From the NCBI GenBank assembly GCA_016717285.1, contig JADKFU010000005.1:976501-1040500 (forward strand): 64,000 nt of DNA, in the 5' to 3' direction. A program made the position numbers and the translations under genes. Every line of letters starts with the position of its first letter. Position 1 is the stretch's first letter. The notes below the pieces were generated by a model. The model saw only the letters and a list, made by a program, of their open reading frames with translations, did not search any database and was not told where the DNA came from. Positions 46,125-54,045 of this stretch are shown here, piece after piece. This DNA comes from Chitinophagaceae bacterium (GTDB lineage Bacteria; Bacteroidota; Bacteroidia; Chitinophagales; UBA10324).

Positions 46125-46682
46125 TTATTTGTTAACAGTCACACAATACTTTAAATAGTCTGATATTTTTTCAAGAAGTCTGTTTTCCAAATATTCATTT
46201 CCCCCTTTGAGTGAATTATATATTTGAATAGCTTGTTTTTGATATTCTGTAATCTTTTCAATACTCCAATGTTCTGGTGGAACTTGTAAGTTTGTTATTC
46301 TGTCTGCCAATTTCACAGCCCAAACTTCTTTTGGTAATTCTTTAATACGATTTAGACTATCGTTCATTCTATCTTCTTTTGTTATTTTAGAGCTTTTTGT
46401 CAGTGCTAAAACAGCTTGAGCAATTTCTTTTCCAAATTCATTAGCAATTTCATCAAATGTAGTTTCTGTATCTTCTAAAATGTCATGAAGCAAAGCAACT
46501 TGAATTGCAAACTCGGAATCAAACTTTTCAGTCTTTTGAGCCGCAATCAGAATTTCCATTGCAACATTGCTCAAATGAACAACATATGGCAAGTTTGTTC
46601 CAGGAATTAATTGATTAATGTCTGCATGCTTTTTAGCCGCAAACTTTATAGTTTTTTGATATTTGGTTTGTAATTCAATCAT
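46125..46682 (-). CDS. HD-domain hydrolase of SpoT/MESH1 type
   Basis: 185 aa from the ATG at 46682 (MIELQTKYQ); longer starts to 46781 add an unlikely tail. HD motifs: YVVHLSNVAMEIL (first His), VALLHDILEDTETTF (His-Asp and the EDT typical of SpoT/MESH1) and VKLADRITNL (third Asp). These are small alarmone (ppGpp) hydrolases or related nucleotide phosphohydrolases. No synthetase domain. As cassette cargo it may counter an alarmone-making toxin or tune stress response; that is inference. Confidence 0.82.
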   Translation of the reverse strand: MIELQTKYQKTIKFAAKKHADINQLIPGTNLPYVVHLSNVAMEILIAAQKTEKFDSEFAIQVALLHDILEDTETTFDEIANEFGKEIAQAVLALTKSSKITKEDRMNDSLNRIKELPKEVWAVKLADRITNLQVPPEHWSIEKITEYQKQAIQIYNSLKGGNEYLENRLLEKISDYLKYCVTVNK

Positions 46683-46926
46683 GTTATTTTTTTGTCGTTC
46701 TAGCATTGCCACAAACGAAGAAGGGATTAAAGAAGTTGAAAAAAGAGGGGATAAGATGCACACACTTTCGTTTAACCACAAATGTAAGTAGAAAGAACAA
46801 CTGTTTGATTACCTGTCAAAGCCCCTCTTTTTCAATTTCTTTTAAGCTCCATGACCAAAAATACACACATGCGAATGAAAATGGTTATTTAATCGTAGAA
46901 GGAGGTTCACCAAACGAATATCAACA
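46683..46926. other. Spacer between HD gene and IS110 remnant
   Basis: No convincing gene. Upstream sequence of the HD gene followed by degraded sequence leading into the IS110-family fragment; frames through it do not resemble proteins. Confidence 0.4.
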
Positions 46927-47172
46927 ATGGAAACCTCGATGTTTATTAAGCCACAACTCAGGCGTGCCGCCGGCATTGGCATTCACAAAGGCAGTTACTG
47001 GCGTGCGCAGTATTATCACCTTACAAGGCGGATGCATGCTAAAAAAGCCATTGTAGTGATAGCGCGAAAGCTGTTACGGATCATTTACAAAATCATCAAA
47101 GGCACTTTGGAATACAAAGAATACGGAGGACAATATTTTGCTGACCGTCTTGCCAAGCGCAAGGCCTCATAG
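46927..47172 (+). pseudogene. IS110-family transposase C-terminal remnant
   Basis: About 81 codons keep the end of a Transposase_20-type domain: GIGIHKGSYWRAQYYHLTRR, then HAKKAIVVIARKLLRIIYKI and GGQYFADRL. The N-terminal DEDD catalytic part is absent. A subgroup of this family (IS1111-attC) is known to insert into attC sites, which fits the neighbourhood. Confidence 0.7.
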
Positions 47173-47509
47173 CATTTTTCAATAGCGTACATGGCCGATA
47201 AGATTATAGTGATCCCGTCATTGGGTAAACTGACTTTTAAGCTGCCTATCTGTAACTCCGGACCTGGTCTGGGGAAATTTGCAGAACACATTCATGAGCG
47301 ATTAAGTTTTGAGCAATCAGGGCAAGATCAACTCGCAGAGGAATATTCAACTTTTTGATTCCGAAAAAAGGCAACTGTGTAGTCAACAGTAACACTAAAT
47401 TCAAACGGCCAGACATTGGTTACGGCATAAATAAATCACGGTAACGTGAGTAAAAAATTCTATTGCCGAAACTATTAAACTGAAAGGATTATATTTTCAG
47501 AGGAATCTT
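47173..47509. other. Intergenic sequence between two IS elements
   Basis: 337 bp without a supported ORF. It may include the noncoding end of the IS110 element; no recognisable inverted repeats or RNA signals were seen. Confidence 0.35.
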
Positions 47510-47639
47510 ATGTTGCACTAAACCTCCGGTAGTTTTTCTCCCATCTCCAACCTTATTACGTTTACCGAATCAATGTAACAAAAAACTCATTCAACATGAA
47601 AAAAAACTTGCCTTACAACAGTCCACCGGAGATACGCTG

Positions 47640-48527
47640 GTGGCCAGTGCCTGTGCTAAAGTAACAGGGTTCAGAGAGCTGTATCACCGCTTCGAAAGGA
47701 AGATGCACACTTCAGGGCGAAGTGAAAGCACGTTAAAGAATTACAGCCGGTATATCTCGCAGATCGCGCTGCACTTTAATTGCCTTCCCACCGAACTGGA
47801 AGATGACCAGATCGAGGATTACCTGCATTTACTGCTACGCGACAGCACTCCATCGGAGAGCTATTTCAAACACACCGTTTACGGACTTCGTTTTTTATTC
47901 CGCTTAGAAGGACTGAAGGACAAACGCATCGCACTTCCGAGCATCAGGAAGGAAAAGAAGCTTCCTGTAGTATTGAGCCGACAGGAAGTAAAAGCCATCA
48001 TCAAAGCAGCCGTGTTACTCAAACACCGTTTGCTGGTGAGTTTGTTGTATGGCTGCGGACTGCGCTGTGGAGAGGTGCGCAGTATTATGTTAAAAGACAT
48101 AGACCTTGATCGCAGCATGTTACTGGTCAGACAAGGCAAAGGCCGCAAAGACCGTTACGTACCTCTTGGAAAATTATTGACACGCGGCATCAGCAGTTAT
48201 ATCGAAGCAGAAAATCCGGAGACGTATTTATTTACCGGAAGTCTGAGTTCATCAGAACCAGAGACGGACCGCTGCTACTCACAACGCGGTGTTCAGTGGG
48301 CAGTAAAAATGTTGAGTAAAAAAGCGGGCATCCGCAAAGAGGTGAATGTGCATACGCTGAGGCACAGCTATGCCACACACCTGCTCGAAGATGGCATGGA
48401 CATCGTATCGGTCAAAGAGTTGCTGGGTCACTCACACATTGAAACGACGATGGTCTATCTGCACATAGCACAGAGTGGCAGACAAAAACCGTTCAGCCCG
48501 CTCGATACGCTTTACAACCTGAGTTAA
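47640..48527 (+). CDS. Tyrosine recombinase of the IS91-like element
   Basis: 295 codons from the GTG at 47640. SAM-like N-terminal domain (about 10-90) and catalytic domain with Arg in CGLRCGEVR, Lys in GKGRKDRY, HTLRHSYATHLL, LGHSHIETT and the Tyr nucleophile in MVYLHI. The extra helix that defines integron integrases is absent. Homologous residues continue upstream in frame (KKLALQQSTGDTL) to an ATG at 47596 that is out of frame by one base in an A8 tract. The native start is therefore probably there, with an indel or A-tract slippage. Confidence 0.85.
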   Translation: MASACAKVTGFRELYHRFERKMHTSGRSESTLKNYSRYISQIALHFNCLPTELEDDQIEDYLHLLLRDSTPSESYFKHTVYGLRFLFRLEGLKDKRIALPSIRKEKKLPVVLSRQEVKAIIKAAVLLKHRLLVSLLYGCGLRCGEVRSIMLKDIDLDRSMLLVRQGKGRKDRYVPLGKLLTRGISSYIEAENPETYLFTGSLSSSEPETDRCYSQRGVQWAVKMLSKKAGIRKEVNVHTLRHSYATHLLEDGMDIVSVKELLGHSHIETTMVYLHIAQSGRQKPFSPLDTLYNLS

Positions 48528-48529
48528 GG

Positions 48530-49675
48530 ATGCAGGCTGTTTATGAAGTAGCCGGTCTTTTAGAAAAGCACTGGCTACAGGTGGAACAACATCCGCAAAT
48601 AAACTCCTGGCAGTTGCGTACGCTGGGTGCGATCATGCGCTGCAGAACCGCAGCTCTTGGCGGACACAAGGATGTGTGTACTGCTTGCGGTACTGTTCGT
48701 GTGAGTTATAACAGTTGCAGAAACCGTCACTGCCCGAAGTGCCAGGGAAAGGAGCGGGAACAATGGATCAGGGACAGGGAAACAGAATTGCTTGCAGTTC
48801 CCTACTTCCATGTGGTGTTCACCTTGCCCGATACACTCAACAAACTTGCCATGCACCAATCAGGGAAAGTGTATGACGCTTTGTTTGATGCAGCATGGGA
48901 TACGGTAAAAGTGTTTGGCGGTGATGTAAAACATCTTGGAGCCGACACGGGCATGATCAGCATCCTTCATACGTGGGGACAACAACTGACGCTTCATCCG
49001 CATTTGCATTGCATCATTCCCGGAGGCGGACTGACCCGGGCTGGCAAATGGAAAAAGGCGAAAAGCAACGGCAAGTATCTTTTTCCTGCAAAGGCAATGA
49101 GCAAGGTGTTCAGGGCAAAATATGTTGCAGCACTGAAACAAAGAATCCCTGATGTAGATAGAAAGCTGCTCAATGAACTGTTCAAAAACAGGTGGGTAGT
49201 GTATGCCAAACGCGCCTTCGGCAATGGGCAGAGTGTGGTTGAATACCTTGGCAGATACACGCATAAGATCGCGATCAGCAATCACCGCATCACAGCTATT
49301 GAAGAAGATACGGTAAGGTTCACTTACAAAGATTACCGTAAAGGAGCATCAAAGCAGGAACTCACTTTACATGCGATGGAGTTCATCCGCAGGTTCACGC
49401 TGCACATCCTGCCGAAAGGATTTGTGAGAATCCGCCATTACGGCATACTGAGCAGCACGCGTAAGAAGGTGGCCCTTCCTGTGATCAAAGCCCAGACATC
49501 ATCCATCACATCGGTACAAAGTGAAGTGCGCGAATTAAAAACATTTGATCCGAAGATTTGTCCGTGTTGCAAAACGGCCACGATGATCACCATTGAGTTG
49601 TTGCCTAAGCGTGGGCCTCCACGTGTTTACTTAAACATTGAAAAATCAAAACAAGAGTTGAGTGAAAAAAAATAA
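48530..49675 (+). CDS. IS91-family transposase
   Basis: 381 aa HUH-type transposase. An N-terminal zinc-binding domain (CTAC, then CRNRHCPKC at about 45-73), the HUH motif HPHLHCIIPGGG (about 155-166) and the catalytic tyrosine region YLGRYTHKIAIS (about 244-255). A C-terminal CPCC follows near 345. Starts 2 bp after the recombinase stop. Full length, likely functional. Confidence 0.93.
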   Translation: MQAVYEVAGLLEKHWLQVEQHPQINSWQLRTLGAIMRCRTAALGGHKDVCTACGTVRVSYNSCRNRHCPKCQGKEREQWIRDRETELLAVPYFHVVFTLPDTLNKLAMHQSGKVYDALFDAAWDTVKVFGGDVKHLGADTGMISILHTWGQQLTLHPHLHCIIPGGGLTRAGKWKKAKSNGKYLFPAKAMSKVFRAKYVAALKQRIPDVDRKLLNELFKNRWVVYAKRAFGNGQSVVEYLGRYTHKIAISNHRITAIEEDTVRFTYKDYRKGASKQELTLHAMEFIRRFTLHILPKGFVRIRHYGILSSTRKKVALPVIKAQTSSITSVQSEVRELKTFDPKICPCCKTATMITIELLPKRGPPRVYLNIEKSKQELSEKK

Positions 49676-49934
49676 TCGCGATTGATCGGAGTAGCGAAGC
49701 TTTGACAGGAGGTGAAAAAAACAAGCCACAGAGAAATAAAATCCATCCTTAATGATCAGATCAGCATCAAATGTATAGCAACAGGTATCAAAAATATTTT
49801 AGCAGCAGGACTTTGGATATATCGTCCTCAAATCAAAAGGGCAATGTTGCAGTATCATTAAGCAGCACAATAACGCAAACCCCATAACAAAAAACAAGTA
49901 GCTCAAATCACCGGGAAAAACTACCGGAGGTTCC

Positions 49935-49992
49935 GTGCAACATCGGCTTCATTGTTCGCGCTCCGCACGCAACGAAGCCTTGGTTGTTATGT
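49935..49992. repeat. Palindrome at the right end of the IS91-like element
   Basis: GTGCAAC (end of the IS repeat) is followed by arms cggcttc-attg and caac-gaagcc around a gc-rich loop, then GTTATGT. The layout copies the 64 bp palindromes that end the mini-elements, so it may be the element's hairpin end or an attC-like site next to it. Confidence 0.55.
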
Positions 49993-50246
49993 GCTGCCTT
50001 GCTGTTCATACGAAGCGGTTCTGTTCAATGTCCGCAGGAAGGTAATTAAAAGCACTCTACATTAGAAGAACTGTCCGTCCGATTTGGCACCGTGCGTTGG
50101 CAAAAAAAATTAAAACACCGTAGGGTGGGAGAAAAATAAATTGAATTTCTTTTTGGGTGGAAGATTGCAAGCTCTTTTTATTTTTTTCTGCGTTGGCTTT
50201 GTGCGTTTGCAAAAAATAAAATGTGCTTGCAATGTGCGTTGGCTTT
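49993..50246. other. Left junction of the 12 kb island
   Basis: No gene. Contains a gctgccttgctgttcata stretch related to ~40292 and several gtgcgttgg repeats. Confidence 0.4.
50092..50115 (+). repeat. 24 bp direct repeat, left copy
   Basis: gtgcgttggcaaaaaaaatt plus aaaa, identical to 62434-62457. The two copies bracket the whole envelope/ABC cluster and the IS3 element. Confidence 0.7.
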
Positions 50247-51167
50247 TTATTTCAGTTCGTTGTAAATGTCTGCTGCTAATACACCTGCACTTCTTCCACC
50301 GGATTCAAATGGAATTGGAAGTTGTCCTAACTTCAAATAATCGTTCTCAACTTTTCCGTAAGAGATGTATGTTACAATCAATGTTTCTCCGTCACACAAA
50401 ACTGTGTAACCGTGTTTGGCTTCGTCTGATGTGCCTGTCTTTACATAGAAGGTAACATCCTGCGGAAGTAAACTCTTTATGTGTGTGCCTGTTCCTCCTG
50501 TTTGCATGGCGTTATTGAGTGCAGTCGCAATCAAGTCAGCGTTGTCATGGTTGTAAACCTGTCGCTGCTTCTGATTGAATTGTTGTGTGGTGTTTTTATA
50601 CGGGTCGTAAGCAGATGAAAATACGGAGAGCTGCAAACATTGTCCACCGTTAAATAACGTCTGATATGCTTGTGCAATTTCAAACAAAGTCATGTTGCGG
50701 CTACCTAACGGATAATTTATTTCGTGTTCGGTTCTTCTGTTCGCATCATCTAAATGCAAAAAGTTGTCGTTGGAAATATTCATGTCAGTAAAATGTTCTT
50801 CAACGCTGTTGAATAAAGTCAACGGGTCTGTTACCTGTCGGATATTTACCATTGGCGCATTGAGCGACTTTCCCAAAATTTCATTGATGCCAACATTCGT
50901 GTTTGAATAATGTCCGCTGTAATTGTTCGGAGTGCGTTTACCTTTTATCTGTCCGTCATAAAGTGAAATGTTGTCAAACTTAAAACCTGCTTCAAGCATT
51001 TGAAGCAAGATGAACGGTTTGATAATACTACCAACCGGATTGCCTCCGGCAAACTGTGTCAGGTCAGTAACTCCTTCGCTTCCGTAATGAGCAATTACAT
51101 TTCCTGTTTTCACATCAACAACAACTGCTGCTGTGTAAAGGTCGAAACCTTGAATTCTTTTGAACAA
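50247..51167 (-). CDS. Class A PBP-like protein, part 3: transpeptidase domain
   Basis: 306 codons from a TTG at 51167, but really the C-terminal third of the gene beginning at 53267. Transpeptidase motifs are complete: SxxK as GSIIKPF (Ser47, Lys50 of this piece), SxN as KSLNAP and KTG as VKTGTS. The frame is open upstream (KFDTEFQLFKRIQGFD), and removal of one A from an A7 tract near 51188 joins it to the glycosyltransferase part. Acts on the periplasmic side, cross-linking peptidoglycan. Confidence 0.85.
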   Translation of the reverse strand: MFKRIQGFDLYTAAVVVDVKTGNVIAHYGSEGVTDLTQFAGGNPVGSIIKPFILLQMLEAGFKFDNISLYDGQIKGKRTPNNYSGHYSNTNVGINEILGKSLNAPMVNIRQVTDPLTLFNSVEEHFTDMNISNDNFLHLDDANRRTEHEINYPLGSRNMTLFEIAQAYQTLFNGGQCLQLSVFSSAYDPYKNTTQQFNQKQRQVYNHDNADLIATALNNAMQTGGTGTHIKSLLPQDVTFYVKTGTSDEAKHGYTVLCDGETLIVTYISYGKVENDYLKLGQLPIPFESGGRSAGVLAADIYNELK

Positions 51168-51180
51168 TTGAAACTCTGTA

Positions 51181-51843
51181 TCAAACTTTTTTTACAGCGT
51201 TTGTAATGTGTTGCTGATTAGCGAATGTGATACTTGAATTGTATGCGATACACTTAACCTTGGATTCTTTCATCTGCTTTAGCAGAAATTGATTTGTTGT
51301 TGTTCCGCAAATTGTCCAGTAAGGTTTGTTTACAAACCGCAACTCTTGGTTTCGCAAACTGTTGTATTCACGCTTTGTAAGTAAGCCCTGTTCCTCCCAC
51401 GATTTTGCTTGCTCTAATAATGCTGCTGCAATTTCTTCGCTGTGGTCTGCTGCATCCTGATAATTGATGAAACCGTTTTGCGTTTTAAATTGCGAACCTC
51501 TTTTTAGTGTCGCTACCAAATACATTATTTCAAGCGGATTCAATTCAGTGATTGGCAAACCGAAAGTGTATAAACTTCCTTGCATTACTCCGCTTTGATT
51601 TTTTCCTCCTGTCATGCTTATCTCATTCAGGTAGTCCGTGATGATTGCAGTGTCAGAAGTTTGAAGTGATAACTGATACGCTGCTAAACTTTCAGAAAAT
51701 TTGCGCTGAACATCTTGCGGAAATGATTTTGGGAACGCAATGTTTTTTATCAATTGCATGTTCAGATTTGAGCCACCTCCGCCTGTGAAGAAACGATAGA
51801 AAGTTGCAAGTGATATTCCATGCCAATTTGATTTCTGTGGCAA
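51181..51843 (-). CDS. Class A PBP-like protein, part 2: GT51 transglycosylase domain
   Basis: 220 codons with the GT51 core GISLATFYRFFTGGGGSNLNMQ, KSFPQDVQRKFSE and LNEISMTGG. The catalytic motif EDRSF lies just upstream in this frame (about 51855-51870), before the apparent start, so the domain is intact if one missing base at about 51873 is restored. Joins part 1 upstream and part 3 downstream. Confidence 0.82.
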   Translation of the reverse strand: MPQKSNWHGISLATFYRFFTGGGGSNLNMQLIKNIAFPKSFPQDVQRKFSESLAAYQLSLQTSDTAIITDYLNEISMTGGKNQSGVMQGSLYTFGLPITELNPLEIMYLVATLKRGSQFKTQNGFINYQDAADHSEEIAAALLEQAKSWEEQGLLTKREYNSLRNQELRFVNKPYWTICGTTTNQFLLKQMKESKVKCIAYNSSITFANQQHITNAVKKV

Positions 51844-53267
51844 CCAACTATTCTGTTTTGTAAAACTTCTGTCCTCCTGTAAGTAAAGGCATTTGAAAAG
51901 AAGTTAGGAATTTGTGAGTGTGCCACCGGCACACATCCGTTCCCTTCTGTGTGTTCTACATACAAAGGATTTCCCGTTTCATCAAAAACAGAGTGAACAT
52001 AGTTTTCGTTTGTATGAACAAAATGTTTTGGAAAAAAACTGAACAGCACAAAAACAAAAAAGATAAAACCAAACATTGGCGTTGTTGCTTTCGCTGCTGC
52101 CTTTATTGTTGTCAGCAAATACTTTCCTACGACTTCGCCTTTTATTTCCTCCGGCTCTTGCTTCTTCCATTTCATTCTACCGATTGAAAAAGCAAGCCCT
52201 GCCAAATAGCAAACAGCATGAAGAAAAATGTAAAGCAGTATTACAACTGTGAAAAGGAAAATGATTACGAAAAATAATTTCAGTTTGAGAATCGCAAACA
52301 GAAAAGCAATTACTGCTGTTGCAATAAAAATTCTTATTTCAGTTTTCGCTTCAAACAGTTTCCCGTTTGCAGTTAAGTGTTCTGAACTTTCAGCCAACAT
52401 CACCACACCTAAATAATTGAACCCTCCTGAAAGGAAGAAACGCAAAATGAAAAAGAAGATAGCGCATGATACAACGAAAATGAGAATCACCCACAAATTG
52501 TTTTGCATGAACTGTGTTCCGGTGCAAAATGGTGCGTTAAGAATTACACCAATGAAATATGTCACCAAAATAATTTTCAAAGGAGAAAGAACTACAGCCG
52601 ACTCACGCTTTTTCAAATGAACATAAGTAGGCAATGAGTTTTTGTATTCCTCATTTTTCAAAAGTTGAATGTGTGCTACTGCTAAGTAATAAGTGATGGC
52701 AGAAATTTTTGAAATCGCTAAGTAGGTGAAATGTGCCACGCCTGAAACGGTCGGAATGTTCTGACTGTAAAAAATAATTTCAAGCAAGATGAAAAAGAGT
52801 GAAGAAAGAAAACCGAAATACAGAACATCGCTTTCAGAATATGAATGTCCGAAAGTCCGGTTAATGGAAAACATAAATGTCCTTATGCTCCGGTAGATGA
52901 AATAAAATGTTGCGAACTGAAGTGCCGGAGTTAAAACCAAACCTGAAACAATGTGCTGAAAACTGAAAGGGTTTTGAATATCGCTCTCAACGGAAAACAC
53001 GCCTCTTAGCGTAACGAAAAAAGAAATCAAGTCGCCTGAAAATATGTAAGCAAAAAATGCTGTTCCGAATTTGTAAAACAACAAACCCAATACTGATAGC
53101 GCCACAACAAAAAATGCGGTTACTGCATACTCGCCAAAGTCAACAAACGAATTGGGCAAACTGATGGAAGTTGTTTTCTTCCAAATGAACCGTGTGAAAT
53201 CCTTCAAAAGCATTTGAAGGACTTTAAGCAAAACGGCAAATGTGAGTAGAGCTAAAAGTATAATCAT
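51762..53267 (-). CDS. Class A PBP-like protein, part 1: polytopic membrane domain
   Basis: 501 codons; the last ~35 are out of frame with the real protein. Residues 1-410 hold about 10-12 hydrophobic segments in place of the single helix of ordinary class A PBPs. Then QIPNFFSNAFTY begins the GT51 domain before the frameshift. Parts 1-3 together encode a protein of about 1000 aa. The start overlaps the vWA-like gene stop by 4 bp (ATGA), so it is the last gene of the cluster. The role of the extra membrane domain is unknown. Confidence 0.75.
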   Translation of the reverse strand: MIILLALLTFAVLLKVLQMLLKDFTRFIWKKTTSISLPNSFVDFGEYAVTAFFVVALSVLGLLFYKFGTAFFAYIFSGDLISFFVTLRGVFSVESDIQNPFSFQHIVSGLVLTPALQFATFYFIYRSIRTFMFSINRTFGHSYSESDVLYFGFLSSLFFILLEIIFYSQNIPTVSGVAHFTYLAISKISAITYYLAVAHIQLLKNEEYKNSLPTYVHLKKRESAVVLSPLKIILVTYFIGVILNAPFCTGTQFMQNNLWVILIFVVSCAIFFFILRFFLSGGFNYLGVVMLAESSEHLTANGKLFEAKTEIRIFIATAVIAFLFAILKLKLFFVIIFLFTVVILLYIFLHAVCYLAGLAFSIGRMKWKKQEPEEIKGEVVGKYLLTTIKAAAKATTPMFGFIFFVFVLFSFFPKHFVHTNENYVHSVFDETGNPLYVEHTEGNGCVPVAHSQIPNFFSNAFTYRRTEVLQNRIVGCHRNQIGMEYHLQLSIVSSQAEVAQI

Positions 53268-54043
53268 AGGTCAATGGTGTTTGTGAGATTATCAACGAAT
53301 TGAGTTTGTAATTTGAGTTCAGAAAATACAGCTATCCAAAAATCTTTAACGGCACGCTGATTTTTTCTACCTGATGGTTCTTGCTTCATGACTATAATTA
53401 TTTTTTCTTGCAGTCCTTCCTTTTGTAGCTTATGAAATTTATCAAGCACCGATGGCTCTATCATCCTTGAAATAATTTTCGGAACATCTTTTTTGTCCGG
53501 CACTCCTTTGTAAAGATTTAGCTGCAAATTATTTTCATACATGTCAGAAAAAAGAAAAAAATAATTTTCCGCATCTGGGTTTGATTGGATGATTGCCTTC
53601 AACAAAACATTTGCAATGTTGCTGCCTGATGTCATAAGTGGGTCTTCCGTCAATTGCTTATAGTCGCTTATTTTTTTCTGCATAAGTTGAACAAGCGGTG
53701 TAGGGTTTGCCTGTCTGCTTTCTTCTTTCTTGCTCTGACCTTTGCGATTGATGGCGATGGTTGCAGATGCAATATTCAAATCCTCCTTTGCGCTCATGTG
53801 TGCAAACGAAAGAGTGAAACTCTGACACGGTGTAATATTGCCAAGCCCTGACTTCTGCATGAAGCCGGGGAAGTTGGTTGTCAAATCATTTTCAATGTCG
53901 GCAAACAATTTTTTGTCGCTTACATCCATTAAAAAAGTCGCTTGCTTTGGTGCGATGCTGTCACATTCAATTAGCGATTTGCATGACGGGAGTATAAGCG
54001 CAATGGCGGTTATCAATCGCAAAATAAAATGTTGCTGTTTCAT
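53264..54043 (-). CDS. vWA-like lipoprotein
   Basis: 259 aa. The N-terminal signal ends in a lipobox-like LPSC (Cys21). ATFLMDVSDKKLF looks like the first strand and a degenerate MIDAS of a von Willebrand A fold, and NYFFLFSDMYEN like a later strand. Predicted to face the periplasm. It lies between the 430 aa membrane protein (2 bp gap) and the PBP gene (4 bp overlap), so it probably works with them at the envelope. Confidence 0.62.
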   Translation of the reverse strand: MKQQHFILRLITAIALILPSCKSLIECDSIAPKQATFLMDVSDKKLFADIENDLTTNFPGFMQKSGLGNITPCQSFTLSFAHMSAKEDLNIASATIAINRKGQSKKEESRQANPTPLVQLMQKKISDYKQLTEDPLMTSGSNIANVLLKAIIQSNPDAENYFFLFSDMYENNLQLNLYKGVPDKKDVPKIISRMIEPSVLDKFHKLQKEGLQEKIIIVMKQEPSGRKNQRAVKDFWIAVFSELKLQTQFVDNLTNTIDL

Positions 54044-54045
54044 GG

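Larger units (their letters stand above)
47510..49943 (+). mobile_element. IS91-like element with tyrosine recombinase
   Basis: Ends are ~30 bp imperfect inverted repeats: left tgttgcactaaacctccggt at 47511, right accggaggttccgtgcaaca ending 49942. Between them are a tyrosine recombinase gene and an IS91-type HUH transposase gene in the same direction, 2 bp apart. The right end is followed by a palindrome and GTTATGTGC, paralleling the right ends of the mini-elements. Confidence 0.82.

Noticed and set aside
46706..47056. 116-codon plus-strand ORF
   Set aside because: It overlaps the HD gene upstream region and the IS110 remnant in another frame and resembles no protein; the IS110 frame at 46927 explains the sequence.
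47640..48527. Integron integrase IntI for the attC-like array
   Set aside because: It lacks the extra conserved helix segment that marks IntI and lies inside an IS91-like element with its own ends, so it belongs to that element.
51160..51880. Programmed frameshifting to regulate the PBP
   Set aside because: Two shifts of opposite sign without recognisable stimulators, in an island with other lesions, are better explained by decay or base errors.
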